The notes under the pieces are model-generated. The model saw only the letters and a program-made list of their open reading frames with translations. It was not told the origin of the DNA and made no database searches. Position numbers and translations under genes: made by a program. DNA of 64,000 nucleotides from Zasmidium citrigriseum (taxonomy: Eukaryota; Ascomycota; Dothideomycetes; Mycosphaerellales; Mycosphaerellaceae), in the NCBI GenBank assembly GCA_002786025.1, contig NHNW01000060.1, positions 62,001 through 126,000 of the forward strand. Reading direction: 5' to 3'. This document shows positions 53,128 through 62,764 of the stretch, piece after piece. The number at the start of each line of letters is the position of its first letter. Position 1 is the first letter of the stretch.

Positions 53128-54710
53128 CACCAAAGACGCGCGCGATCAGCCAAAGTCGTGCGAATGCGCCAGCTTGTGGGAGTCGCCAATGGCAGTCGCG
53201 GGGCGTGCGCTTTTATGAAGTGTTTTGGTCGGGCCGCCTGTTGCTGGGGAGTGTCGAGGTGTGGGATGCGATGCCTGACTGGCGACAGGCAGCGAAATTG
53301 TATCGCTGATGAGGCGGCGGGCGCGCAAGTTGGCGGCGGCGATTTCGATCGATCAGTGCGTCACGGAATCAGGATGGTAGAATCGGGGGGAGTCGGTTCG
53401 TCTGGGAGTGCCGGTCGTCTAAGGATGCCCTTGTTGTCGGTGGTGGTGGACAGCTCTAGGATGTGGAGATGGAATGTTGGACGTCAACACACACGCGTCA
53501 GCGGTGTTCGGAGAGCGTGGATGCCGAAGGAGGAGTCGGCGAGGGGCGCTGGACCGCGGAGGGTGAGATGGTGGTGAGATGTGTCGTCGACGGCGGGATT
53601 CGAGGTGGTTGCGCGGCCGCTCTACATCGCTGGCAGAAGGAGGAGCATGTGGCGGAAGAAAGTCGAGTAACTCGCACGCGTGCTGCTCCTGCCGCCAAAA
53701 CACAGCAGGGGTCCAGTCCGCTTGGTCCTATCCGCTTTAGGTTAGACCCGCACTTCGCGCGTGGCAGTCGCGATCTCGTCTGCAGGGATGCTCTGAGGAA
53801 AGAGCAGTGGTCTTGTCTAAAGTTGAGGAAGGAAAGGTGGCCTTCATATGCCCTCGATGGCGACTCCTACCACCTGCGATGTTTGTACCGCCAGCTGTCT
53901 CTACCACAGTCTACATCAGGTACGACAGCCCCTGATTGCCCTACAATGTTTACCTGTCGTCATCCCGCCGATCCCTCAGGTCCCTGAACAACCATGTTCC
54001 TTGTCCAAACCAATGCCCACCTTCTTCCTCTGCCTCGAGTGCTCGCTGCGGATACCAGCTGCAGGCCAGCACACCAGCTCACACGCCAGCCTGCTGCCAG
54101 CGCACCAGCTCCAATCATTTCCACAATTCCTGCCCAAAACACGCAAGACGCCTTAATACAAGACAGCAAGTCAGTCAATTTGGTCACGCTGTCAAGTGTT
54201 AAGGCCGCAATCTCTTCAGCACGGGCTCACTTCATCTAACGCCACTACTTGGTCGCCCCACCATCTTATCAATACGATTGTTCCAAGACAGTGGCAATAG
54301 TGGTGTTCTAATATCTCAAGCCATGTTTCGGACTGACATTGACTTGAGGACTCACCTGTTGTCGAGCAGAGCGAACGGCTGATCCCTGCATCGTGGTGCA
54401 ATGTACGCTACTCGCAAGAAGAAATATTGGAAATCTGAGAGCCAATGGTGTATGACAACATCGGGTGGGATGATATGTGGGACGCGCAGTGCATAAAACG
54501 GCAGAAGGAAAAAGTAAACAGTATGGACAATGCACATCCTACAACACTTTGAATCTCTAGAATTGTTCCTCGAGCCAGACGCTCGAGCACAGGAGATGGG
54601 AACTAATGTTCATCTGCCAAACCATCAACCTCCTAAACTCCCTCCAATGCAACGCAGCCATCGCTATGCTATTCAATCACTCCTCTAACAACGCCAACAA
54701 TACCAGTCCT
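53128..54710. other. Long intergenic region
   Basis: Upstream of wee1 and downstream of the SnoaL-like gene. Several ORFs (plus 53056-53577 and 53463-53987) overlap minus-strand ones with no domains. Probably the wee1 promoter and long 5' UTR. Confidence 0.4.
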
Positions 54711-55493
54711 CTACAAACCCGGTGGCCCCTCGATGGGTGTCAAGACTCCTGGCCCATTGTCCGGCATGCCCCTAATCCCCGTAATCTTCACACACATCCA
54801 CCTGCCATCAGTCCCCTTCCTAAACTCGAAGACGCTCACCGTAGTTCCGCGAAAGCCCACCCTCGGTATGCCCGTCACAAGTTTCTTGGCGTAAACGTCC
54901 GCATAACCGGCTTTCAAGTTGATGTTGTTGGCTTTGACGTACGACAAGTGCATGTGTTGTTGTGGGCTGTTGGCCAGGACGCGGGCGGCCGTTTCGAGAT
55001 AGGCCTTGCGAGTAGTGGTGCAGGGACCATAGTCGTGGTCGAAAACGAGGTCGGGCGCCAGGTAGGTGACGAGGGGATGCGATGGGTTGAGAGACCGGGT
55101 GTTGATTGCGTTGAGGAAGTCTCGGACGAAGGTCTCGAGATGCGTGGCGATTTCGTCTAGGGTTTGTGGGGTTGGAGATTGTCCAAGATGGGGCATGGTT
55201 GAAGAGAAGGGTTGGGACGACGACGGTCTTGCCTCTGGTGTTGGCGAGGTAGTTTCTGTCTTGGTGGGCGAAGGGTTTGACGTCGATGGCTCGGCTTTGG
55301 TTGCACTCTCCTCTCGTTTCGTTGAAGACGTAGGTGCAGTAGGATGCTCTTCGTCCTCTGGCATGACATCTGGCTGCCGTCGTAGACTGGACCTTGTCGA
55401 CAGTTCGCCCTTGATATACCGTCCAGCCTTCTGCCTTGGAATGCCATGTGCCCTACCACGGCGATGACCAGGAGCGCTAACTGACACTGCCAT
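54711..55493 (-). CDS. SnoaL/NTF2-like fold protein
   Basis: Function unknown. One 260-aa frame. The first ~105 residues are basic then Ser/Thr/Pro-rich and probably disordered. From ~110 the sequence looks like a cone-shaped NTF2/SnoaL domain: IATHLETFVRDFLNAINTRS, TYLAPDLVFDHDYGPCTTTR, a strand pair GFRGTTVSVFEFRKGTDGRW and MCVKITGIRGMPDN at the end. A Met at 55196 (MPHLGQSPT) could start a shorter, domain-only protein. The related protein at 56692-57270 lies on the same strand 1.2 kb upstream. The fold assignment is by pattern only. Confidence 0.7.
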   Translation of the reverse strand: MAVSVSAPGHRRGRAHGIPRQKAGRYIKGELSTRSSLRRQPDVMPEDEEHPTAPTSSTKREESATKAEPSTSNPSPTKTETTSPTPEARPSSSQPFSSTMPHLGQSPTPQTLDEIATHLETFVRDFLNAINTRSLNPSHPLVTYLAPDLVFDHDYGPCTTTRKAYLETAARVLANSPQQHMHLSYVKANNINLKAGYADVYAKKLVTGIPRVGFRGTTVSVFEFRKGTDGRWMCVKITGIRGMPDNGPGVLTPIEGPPGL

Positions 55494-56691
55494 GTTGCCT
55501 TGCTTGCAATGCGGCTGAAATGTAGTCCTCAGCGGCCTGGAAGAATCCGTTCAGCGCAATAGTTATCGTCTTTGCGAGTCGAATAACACCTCTTGGCGCA
55601 GTCCGACGTTCGGAAGGGTCGAAGCAATGCTTGGCCGGATCAAGGATTTATGAAGGATTCGTCTCCTCCATGCGCATGGGTTGGATATGTAGTCCGTCCT
55701 GGGGACTGTTCGACGCATGGAGACCTTTTCGAGCTTCCTGAGTGGTTGAAGTGATTGATCGACGGTGTTGTCGTGCATCTCGGTTGTGGCTATCATTATG
55801 CTCTGCTTGTGGCACAGCTAGACCGCTCTCGGACTTGACTCCACGAATCCGAGGTGAAGGAGCCAGAGCTGAAAAGGAAGGCCACATGCAGCATGCACCG
55901 GTGACAGACGGCGATCGAGCACTCTCAACAGGCATTTCTCAAGCATGAGCCGTCCATCCAGATCCAGGAACAGATATCGAGCCAAAGCAGACGCGGACTA
56001 GCGACATGTTGAACGAATTATTATCGCTGCGATTCCGAGATGCAGTTCTCGGTGGCGAATACAAATGAGTGCCGTTGGCTGTGTTGAAGGCAATCCAGAA
56101 GACCTTCTTTTCTTGGAAGGTGTGCTCGTCTGATGTCTTGTCCAATCTTGACGTCTTTGTCTGAAATCGAAGTATCCAAAAACAACAGCGAAGCCTCGTC
56201 TTGGTTCGGAAGTTAAAGCTTCTCTTTCTAGAGCGTATTCTTGTTCTCGATGGTATAAGCAGCCAAGACCGACAGTCGTCACCTCTGCATGTGGTTAGGA
56301 GCATATGCAATCCCAAATCCCCACAGATTGCATAGGGTTCGGCAGCCGCGCCCCTCAGGATCCTCTATCCAGGCGAGGGCTATGAAGAGCCGTGGGATAA
56401 ATTCCGATATCCTCTCGGTATTGTGCCGTCAGTCCTCCTAGGGCAGGTCGTTCATGTGGATGGTCATTTACTGCATCAGGAGATCGCATGCTGCAGGTAC
56501 GCGAGCGTCTGTGAATGTTCATTCGCAGAGGAATGTGAAGTCGTGCTTCTGAGACGGTACGCTCTCTACGGCTTGTGGTACTCCAGGCTTGGAACAGCGC
56601 CACATTGATCGTCTTCGATTTTGACCCGTATTGGAAGATCGTCGAGTCTCCACTCAGGGTTGACCATCCAGCTTTGGAAGGCTATAGGATC
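55494..56691. other. Intergenic
   Basis: Between the two SnoaL-like genes. The minus-strand ORF 56316-55939 has no recognisable feature. Nothing further is supported. Confidence 0.4.
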
Positions 56692-57270
56692 TCAGCATAG
56701 CAGCTCACAGTTCGATTCGGCGCAGTCTATAGGAGCCATGCCCACGCCCCTCATGCAAGTTTGCCTCACACAGAGCCACTTGCTGTGCAGCCAGCGCCTA
56801 GGACCATGTCAGCTATATCAGAAGAGCTGAAAGATGTCGGCAAGCGATAAGGCGTACCATTCCGACACCAACACGCCTGAGTACAAGACACCCGGCGGAA
56901 CTCCAGTGAGCTCAACGTTGACGAAGACTTGCCCAGAGAAGTGATGCTTATCCATGACTGCGGTAGAATCGACAGCATGCGCATGTCTTTCGGGATTCTC
57001 GCTCGCCAGCCTCTGGTGATGCTCGACCAGGCTCTTCAGGTTGATGGGAGGATTGCCTTCAACCTCAACCTTTCCAAACCCTCGTTTCATCTGGTACGCT
57101 GGGGCTAGAAAGTCCGCTGATAGGATGTCGTCGTATCGCTGTTCGTTCCATGCTTCCAAAAGGCTGAGCGTGAGTCGGATGAGGTATGCTTCTGTGTTTT
57201 CTTTCCTCTTCCTGTCCGAGGTCAGAGTGCTAGCGGCGGAGTCATTATTGTGCAGCGCGGCAGAAGACAT
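56692..57270 (-). CDS. SnoaL/NTF2-like fold protein, two exons
   Basis: Function unknown. Exons 57270-56858 and 56797-56692, joined in phase over a 60-nt intron (GTACGC...CTAG), give 172 aa. The fold resembles its neighbour: YLIRLTLSLLEAWNEQRYDD (helix), LSADFLAPAYQMKRG, a second helix LKSLVEHHQRLASENPERHA, strands HFSGQVFVNVELTGVPPGVL and, across the intron, SEWRWLHSKWLCVRQTCMRG. The spliced end mirrors the 'RWMCVKITGIRGM' end of the other protein, which supports the splice. ATG 57270 (MSSAALHNND) was preferred over 57363, whose extension (MKRPWFGHSARAGHT) looks like leader sequence. It diverges from the Yippee gene at 58030. Confidence 0.68.
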
Positions 57271-58029
57271 GGCCGGAGACTCATATGGCAGACAAGAGCA
57301 GCAGCATCCTGAAACTACTGTATGGCCGGCCCTTGCACTGTGGCCGAACCATGGACGCTTCACACCTCCGCCGGTCGAAGTCTGTGGCAGAACACTGCCG
57401 TCTTGGGTACAGGTGACTCAGTACTGTGATTTCATCATGGCAGGATTCGAACGAGATCTCAAGTCGTATTTTCGGCTGAGGAGTGCTCCATTTCTGGCCA
57501 TTGACGGTATCTTCCACGCGGCTCCGAGGGCACCAAGAACATACCCCGATGCCGTTGATGGATGTTGTTGTCTGTATCTCCGTTGGCGGCGCATCCATTC
57601 TGGGCTCCGCCGACGCTCGGACTTGGCCCCTCACTTCACCTGTGAGCTCACCTCTGCGTCTGCGTCTGAGACCGACCTCACACAGCTCAGCTCCAACGAA
57701 TCACGCGGGCCATCATCATGTGCGCGCCGGCAACCATCTGCCCTTTCCCCGGGAATGTCACGGCTCAGAGCGGATGCGGTGTGGTGAGAGATCAGGCGGA
57801 CGGGCAGGTAAGGAAGCATTGTTTGTTTCAACCTTGTCGCAGGAGCGTGACCTCCCTAACTTTGACCTTGACAGCCAACCTATCTACTATCCATATCCCG
57901 GTCCCGTCTAATCTCCTGCCGACCTCACCTCTACTGTGAGATATCGTCCTGAGCATGAGCTGGTAGAGCAGCCGCTTCTGGAGGTCTCTGGTCAACAGCC
58001 TCTCGTGGACCGACGACAACGACGACGAC
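57271..58029. other. Divergent intergenic region
   Basis: Shared upstream region of the SnoaL-like and Yippee genes. The plus-strand ORF at 57041-57787 runs antisense to the SnoaL-like exon and is discounted. No tRNA could be folded around the B-box-like motif at ~57441. Confidence 0.45.
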
Positions 58030-58842
58030 ATGCCATTTCCATCTCTGCCTTCTCCGCCATCCCTCTTCCCGACCTATCTCGTCCCCTCCCTTCCATTCCG
58101 CAGGCGACAGTCCAGCACCGATAGCACGGCTTCCGACGCTTCATCCTCCAGCAATGCGACCATAACGAGCTCCAGTCCGCCAGACGACTCCTACCTCTCA
58201 GGCCACGCTTCGCACCTCCGTTGCGCTCGGTGTTTGTCCGATCTCGCATTGTCCTCACAGATCATATCCAAAGGCTTCACAGGCCGCCATGGTCGCGCAT
58301 ACCTCGTAGCCCCCTCATCCTCCGCAATCTCGCCGGGCATCATCGTGACCAGCATGGCAACGACCGCCAAAGCGCGTAACGACGCACTCCCCAACCTTCC
58401 CAACACTTACACCCACAAGCCCGTCCCTAGGCAACTCGTCACAGGCGCCCACACCGTCGGCGACATTTCCTGCGCCCAATGCGGCAGCGTTCTCGGCTGG
58501 AAGTACGTCGCAGCAGAAGATGGTGCGCAGAAGTACAAGATCGGCAAGTTCATCCTCGAGACTAAGAGGGTCTGTCGCAGCAGTACGTGGGAGACAGCGG
58601 ATGACGTGGACGAGGATGGCATGGTGAATGAGAATCGAAGGGGTACTGGGTGTTTTCGACGGAGGAGTTCGGTGGCGCCGCCGTCAGAGTTGAAGAGTAC
58701 TATCGAAGAGGAGGACATTGAATTCGATTCGCAGGATGAATCTGAGTGTGAGGCGTTATTTGCTGGGGCGTGGACCCCGGCCAAGGCGAAAGAGATAAGG
58801 GCACAGAGAGTCAAGAAGCAGTTTGGGATGGTGGAAGAGTGA
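58030..58842 (+). CDS. Yippee-domain protein
   Basis: Zinc-binding Yippee/Mis18/cereblon-like fold; the cellular role in fungi is unclear. A single 270-aa frame. The first ~60 residues are Ser/Pro-rich. The domain starts HLRCARCLSDLALSSQIISK GFTGRHGRAYLV, continues with an insertion (~95-125) rich in Ala/Ser/Thr, then RQLVTGAHTVGDISCAQCGS VLGWKYVAAED and KYKIGKFILETKRV, which is the Yippee core. The two CxxC pairs (CARC, CAQC) are the expected zinc ligands. The C-terminal ~90 residues are acidic and not conserved-looking. It ends 172 nt from the stop of the convergent sulfotransferase-like gene. Confidence 0.92.
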   Translation: MPFPSLPSPPSLFPTYLVPSLPFRRRQSSTDSTASDASSSSNATITSSSPPDDSYLSGHASHLRCARCLSDLALSSQIISKGFTGRHGRAYLVAPSSSAISPGIIVTSMATTAKARNDALPNLPNTYTHKPVPRQLVTGAHTVGDISCAQCGSVLGWKYVAAEDGAQKYKIGKFILETKRVCRSSTWETADDVDEDGMVNENRRGTGCFRRRSSVAPPSELKSTIEEEDIEFDSQDESECEALFAGAWTPAKAKEIRAQRVKKQFGMVEE

Positions 58843-59014
58843 TGATGAACGATGATACCCTGATGTTTGACGAATTTGCTTTGGGATGATACCTTGATTT
58901 TGGCTGGCGTTGGGATTGGATGTGATACCCCCTGCACGGTAATGTCTCTTCTTCTTTCTTACTTCTGGAGCAGACCTAGCTAGCATATATACCCCTTTCA
59001 ATAGCATCATTCTC

Positions 59015-60056
59015 CTACTGCATCCACCAATATACCCCAGCCGCCAAACCCACCACGATCACCGGCCACGCCTTTTTCAACAACTTCCCGCCAACAACCT
59101 CGAACCTCTGGCGCGCAAAGACACTCTCATGCACCAACGCCACCGCATTGCCAACATTCACTTTTGGAAAAGGTATGTCCGGTACAGGTTTCCCAAGGTG
59201 CTTACACAAAGGCTCCCAGCCCTCGCTCGGATGGAAGACGAGCAGTCTCTCTTTTGGCACGATATCCTTGATATGCTGATTATGTCTCAGGAAGCCCTGC
59301 CGGAGGGCTTCACGGTTGTAAATGTCGTTGGAAGTCCAGATCGCAAGAGAGTATCTGATGATTGGGATATAATGCTTCGCCATGGCCTAGAACAATCAGA
59401 GCAGAACGATCGGGTTGAAGGGAGGAGGACCTACAGTGTCTACGACCTCTAACACGTTCCAGATTCTCAACTTGAGGATGTGGTATATAACCGACTCGAT
59501 CGATTTCACCCAACTCTCGGCACTCCTTTCCGTCAAGATGACTTTGGCCTCGGGGTAGGCAGCGATGAGTTCGTCGGCGAACAGGACGGTGGGGTTATCT
59601 GCTACGGTCTGGACAATATCTCGAATCAGTATACCATTCCATCAACATTTGAAATCTGAAGAGAGGAGAGGTACCTCATACTCCCAAAGAATCCTATCAA
59701 AATCATCCGCAGTCTCCAACTTCTTATACCTAGTGTCACCAAAATACTTGGCCTCAACCGCCTCCCTCCAGAGCCTTGGATGCTCGTTCTTCTCGTTGAG
59801 CGTCATTTCGATGACATGGTAAGGTTTGTACCCGAGGTGGTTGAGGGCGTTGTAGAGTGCTAGGAATATCACTTCGTCAGAGATTGTCTCCCAAGGAAAA
59901 CAAGGGCTTGGGAGACGTACAGACTGTTCCCGTCCGACTCAAGCCTAAACAAAGGACTTTCATCGACTTCTTCCGGGGTTGGGGAGGGGTGTAGGGGTAG
60001 GATTTGGGGACGGTGGAGGTGGAGGTGTGTTTGGCAGGGTCGTGGTTTGGGGCCAT
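59015..60056 (-). CDS. Sulfotransferase-like P-loop protein with C-terminal membrane helix
   Basis: Resembles the fungal family often annotated as sulfotransferase/NAD-dependent epimerase-like; the substrate is unknown. Exons 60056-59921, 59871-59675, 59608-59435 and 59386-59015, all in phase, give 292 aa. A Thr/Pro-rich N-terminus precedes KVLCLGLSRTGT (residues ~33-44), the 5'-phosphosulfate-type loop. Next come LALYNALNHLGYKPYHVIEM, FDRILWEYE, ADNPTVLFADELIAAYPEAK and VILTERSAESWVKSIESVIY, where the Arg in the TERS motif is the expected 3'-phosphate contact. KERLLVFHPSEGWEPLCKHL is the usual C-terminal substrate segment. A last helix (AWPVIVVGLAAGVYWWM) could anchor it in a membrane. Introns are 46-67 nt. 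Confidence 0.88.
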
Positions 60057-60841
60057 GTTGGGGTCTGTGGTGGGAAAGGAGGTTGCATGGGAGGAAATGT
60101 TGATATTGTCATGTTCGGTTCCATGAGAGGACTACTTATGGGTGTCAGATTTCTTGGGTAGAGAGTGAAGTCCGAGCGAGCGCGAGGCTGAATGGAGAGA
60201 GTTTAAGGGCTTGGATACGGGATGTGTATGGCGGAGATAGGAGGGTGAGCGATGCGATGCTGGGTATCGAAATTCTTACTTCACATTGCATTCGCTCTAC
60301 TCTACTGGTACAAGGACATATGCTTGTCCGTTAAAGCCTCGTCCACGCCAAGCGCCTGCTATGCCGTGGATATCCTCCAGGAAGGCTCGAGATACCTCAT
60401 CAAAAACATGACAGGGTCTGATTCGGGACTGCGTCGGACGGCATTGACCTTCGAAGGTCTTTGAGCTGCCACTCCGACAGCCTCCAACATCATCTCCATT
60501 TTCCCGCCTTTAATATCCCACGGTAGGAATGCCAATTCCAAGGCCCTGCGAGTGATGTCGCATGAATCTCCCCTAGCGACATCATTGATGAATATCGTGA
60601 CAGTCTGCCTTGTCGGTTCATATGGTGATGTCTCTTCGCACGCGACCTTTGGCGTTGTGCCCATCTGCAGTCTGGGAGGGCTACTGAGGCGAAGTCGACT
60701 TCCTCGTCCGTGGCGGTGGTGATTGGACAGATTGGTTGTCTGCTCGTCCGGTGTTGGACTACTTTGTCGAGATGATTGAGCGACCAACGTCGAGTTGAGA
60801 TGGCCAGGACGTAGTGGCCTTGGTCATGTGTCTCGGCCATC
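60057..60841. other. Intergenic with one doubtful minus-strand ORF
   Basis: Minus 60787-60359 (142 codons) reads moderately protein-like (QTVTIFINDVARGDS...LAFLPWDIKGGKMEMMLEA) but has no known domain. It could be a 3' extension of the gene at 60842-61159 or chance. A G-rich plus-strand tract lies at 59974-60070. Confidence 0.3.
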
Positions 60842-61159
60842 TCACTTCGGTGGGTCATCGTAAGGACCGAAAGCCGCGATCTCCATGGCCTCCATGACCC
60901 AAAAGCTCAACGTGTCGTAGACACCAAGCCACAGGTTCTGCTTTCCCTCTGCGGCGGCAGCCTCATGAGCGGCGGCTTTGTCCTCTGCGTTCGGAATAGG
61001 ATTGCGTTTGGATAGTTCTCGTAGACTGTCTGCCGCGGGCGAGTTCTTGTTCTTGAATTCGAGCGTGATTGTTGAGCCGTTTTTGCTTCTGTAGCTGATC
61101 TTTCGTTTGTCGGCAGAGAGGAACATTGGCCGCTCGGTCGCGGGTGTTGTGGCGCCCAT
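60842..61159 (-). CDS. Small hypothetical protein, 105 aa
   Basis: Unrecognised. The single frame starts MGATTPATERPMFLSADKRK and is hydrophilic and Ala/Lys-rich up to ~75. The end, LWLGVYDTLSFWVMEAMEIA, is amphipathic and could be a helix or a membrane-associating segment, followed by AFGPYDDPPK. The ATG at 61159 follows a CAATC... leader without a nearby competing start. No signal peptide at the N-terminus. Composition and a clean single frame favour a real gene, but length alone does not prove it. Confidence 0.5.
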   Translation of the reverse strand: MGATTPATERPMFLSADKRKISYRSKNGSTITLEFKNKNSPAADSLRELSKRNPIPNAEDKAAAHEAAAAEGKQNLWLGVYDTLSFWVMEAMEIAAFGPYDDPPK

Positions 61160-62560
61160 GATTGATACAAAATGTGGTTGTTGTCGAGGGGTGTTCTCGA
61201 TGTCTCTTGTGTTCGTGCGTGGCTAGTCTTAGCCAAGATTGATGCGTTGACGTGACGAAATCGCTATGATGAAAGCTCCGAACAGAATAAAAACTCTTGG
61301 ACGGGAATTGGAAGGATCGCCCACCTACCTATATACCGACCGGCTTAGGAGTTCGGTAGCATTCCAACTTTTCTTGGGAGGCGTGGTATGCCAAACTGAC
61401 GTAGGTATGAGAGAACAAAAGTAGCTTCGAGAATGCCGTCACAGCGGGTCCGGGGTTGGGGGCGCTGGTCACACGCCAACCAGTAGTCGGCGCCCGGGCA
61501 CACGAGACAATGCCGATTTTGGAGGTCGGGCCATTGTTGTCGTCTTTCATGTGAAAGAAAGTACAGATGTGTGGAATGCCAGTGGCAGTCGATGTATTAA
61601 GAAATGCGATTCATGAGCGCCTGTGCGGAGAGATTGCTGTCTCAGGGCCTGACAAGTTGGCACACTTGGACGCGACTCTCAGCGAGCGCTCCACGGTGCT
61701 TGCTTGTTTGGCGTCCAGATCGTGAAGGTGGTCGATTGAATTCTTGTGCTTCTGCAGTGATCGAGACCAGCGGCGCACTTGCAGAACCGCGGCGCGGGTC
61801 TTTGGCGTGGTGGTTGTTTTTGGGGTGAGAGGCGAATCTGCAGAGCGCAGGCGATGACGTTGGAGAACGCCAAGAGAGCACGGACGTCTGAGGCACGTGC
61901 GCGAAGCGACTTCACCTCACCTCACCTTCGCTTTCACTACATCGCTATCACATTCTTTCAATTCTTCCTTCGTAGAATGCACGAGAGGCACATGTATTAA
62001 AGGCAAAGCGAAGAGCCTTGTGTCAACCGCCCCCGGAGCTTAATCGCCGTCTGCGCTAGCATCCGGCCATGGCCTTGAATCATGGCTGCCATATTGCACC
62101 TGCGGGCATGGTCCTCCATCAATGGGAGTCGACTCAACAGTGACCCTCCTGAAGGACCCCTGAAGTAGGTAATATAATGATACTGAGATAACGAGAACAG
62201 CAAGCGATCTCCAAGTTCACCAAAAACACCTGGACATTTGCTCGCACTCGGACATTAGGAAAACTGAGAGACCCTCCTCTATTAGGGAATTAGGTGCGCG
62301 ATCATCTCACGTCGCCAATTTGAAGATCTTCTTTCACAAGCTGGCAAGGCATGTCAAAGAATGTCAGTCTGTCCTCGCCAATCGACCGCCTTCAGCGACG
62401 CCGGAGAGATTGCAAGTCATCAAGAATGCCGCATTCAGAGGCCATGTTATGGATTGTCTTTAGTCGAAGGATGTTACATTCAAGTCTCGCAGCCAGAATT
62501 CATCTGATCTCGATCAAATTACCTTGCGCTGTCTGCACACCTCTTCATGCAACTTGAAGA
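61160..62560. other. Intergenic
   Basis: No recognisable gene in 1.4 kb. Short ORFs on both strands lack features. The right end carries the leader of the helicase-like gene. Confidence 0.4.
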
Positions 62561-62764
62561 ATGTCGGCGAACTGGGTTAGCCCGCAAGAGTTCAGAATGT
62601 TGGGTAAGAATGTTCTGTCGTTGGCGGGAATGCTTGTCGTTGTCGTCCGGCGGGCCGCAGCTCCCGTCGCTGCGGGTGTGCTTTCGAAATTCTCCCCGAC
62701 GCTGCTTTCTCTCATCCCCCCATCCCGTACTTTCGACGCTGCACGACCCTCAACAGCCGAATGA
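62561..62764 (+). other. Upstream ORF overlapping the helicase-like start (ATGA)
   Basis: A 67-codon frame beginning MSANWVSPQEFRMLGKNVLS ends at a TGA that overlaps the ATG of the next frame by the bases ATGA at 62761-62764. It has a hydrophobic middle (LAGMLVVVVRRAAAPVAAGV). It may be a regulatory upstream ORF or part of a mis-spliced N-terminus. Confidence 0.35.

Noticed and set aside
53056..53987. Plus-strand ORFs of ~170 codons upstream of wee1
   Set aside because: Low-complexity composition, overlap with other frames and no conserved motif; more likely the wee1 5' region.
57435..57460. GATTCGAAC motif like the B box of a minus-strand tRNA
   Set aside because: No T-stem, acceptor stem or anticodon arm can be formed around it.
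57041..57787. 248-codon plus-strand ORF
   Set aside because: Antisense to the first exon of the SnoaL-like gene, with no domain; the minus-strand exon is supported by a phase-consistent splice.
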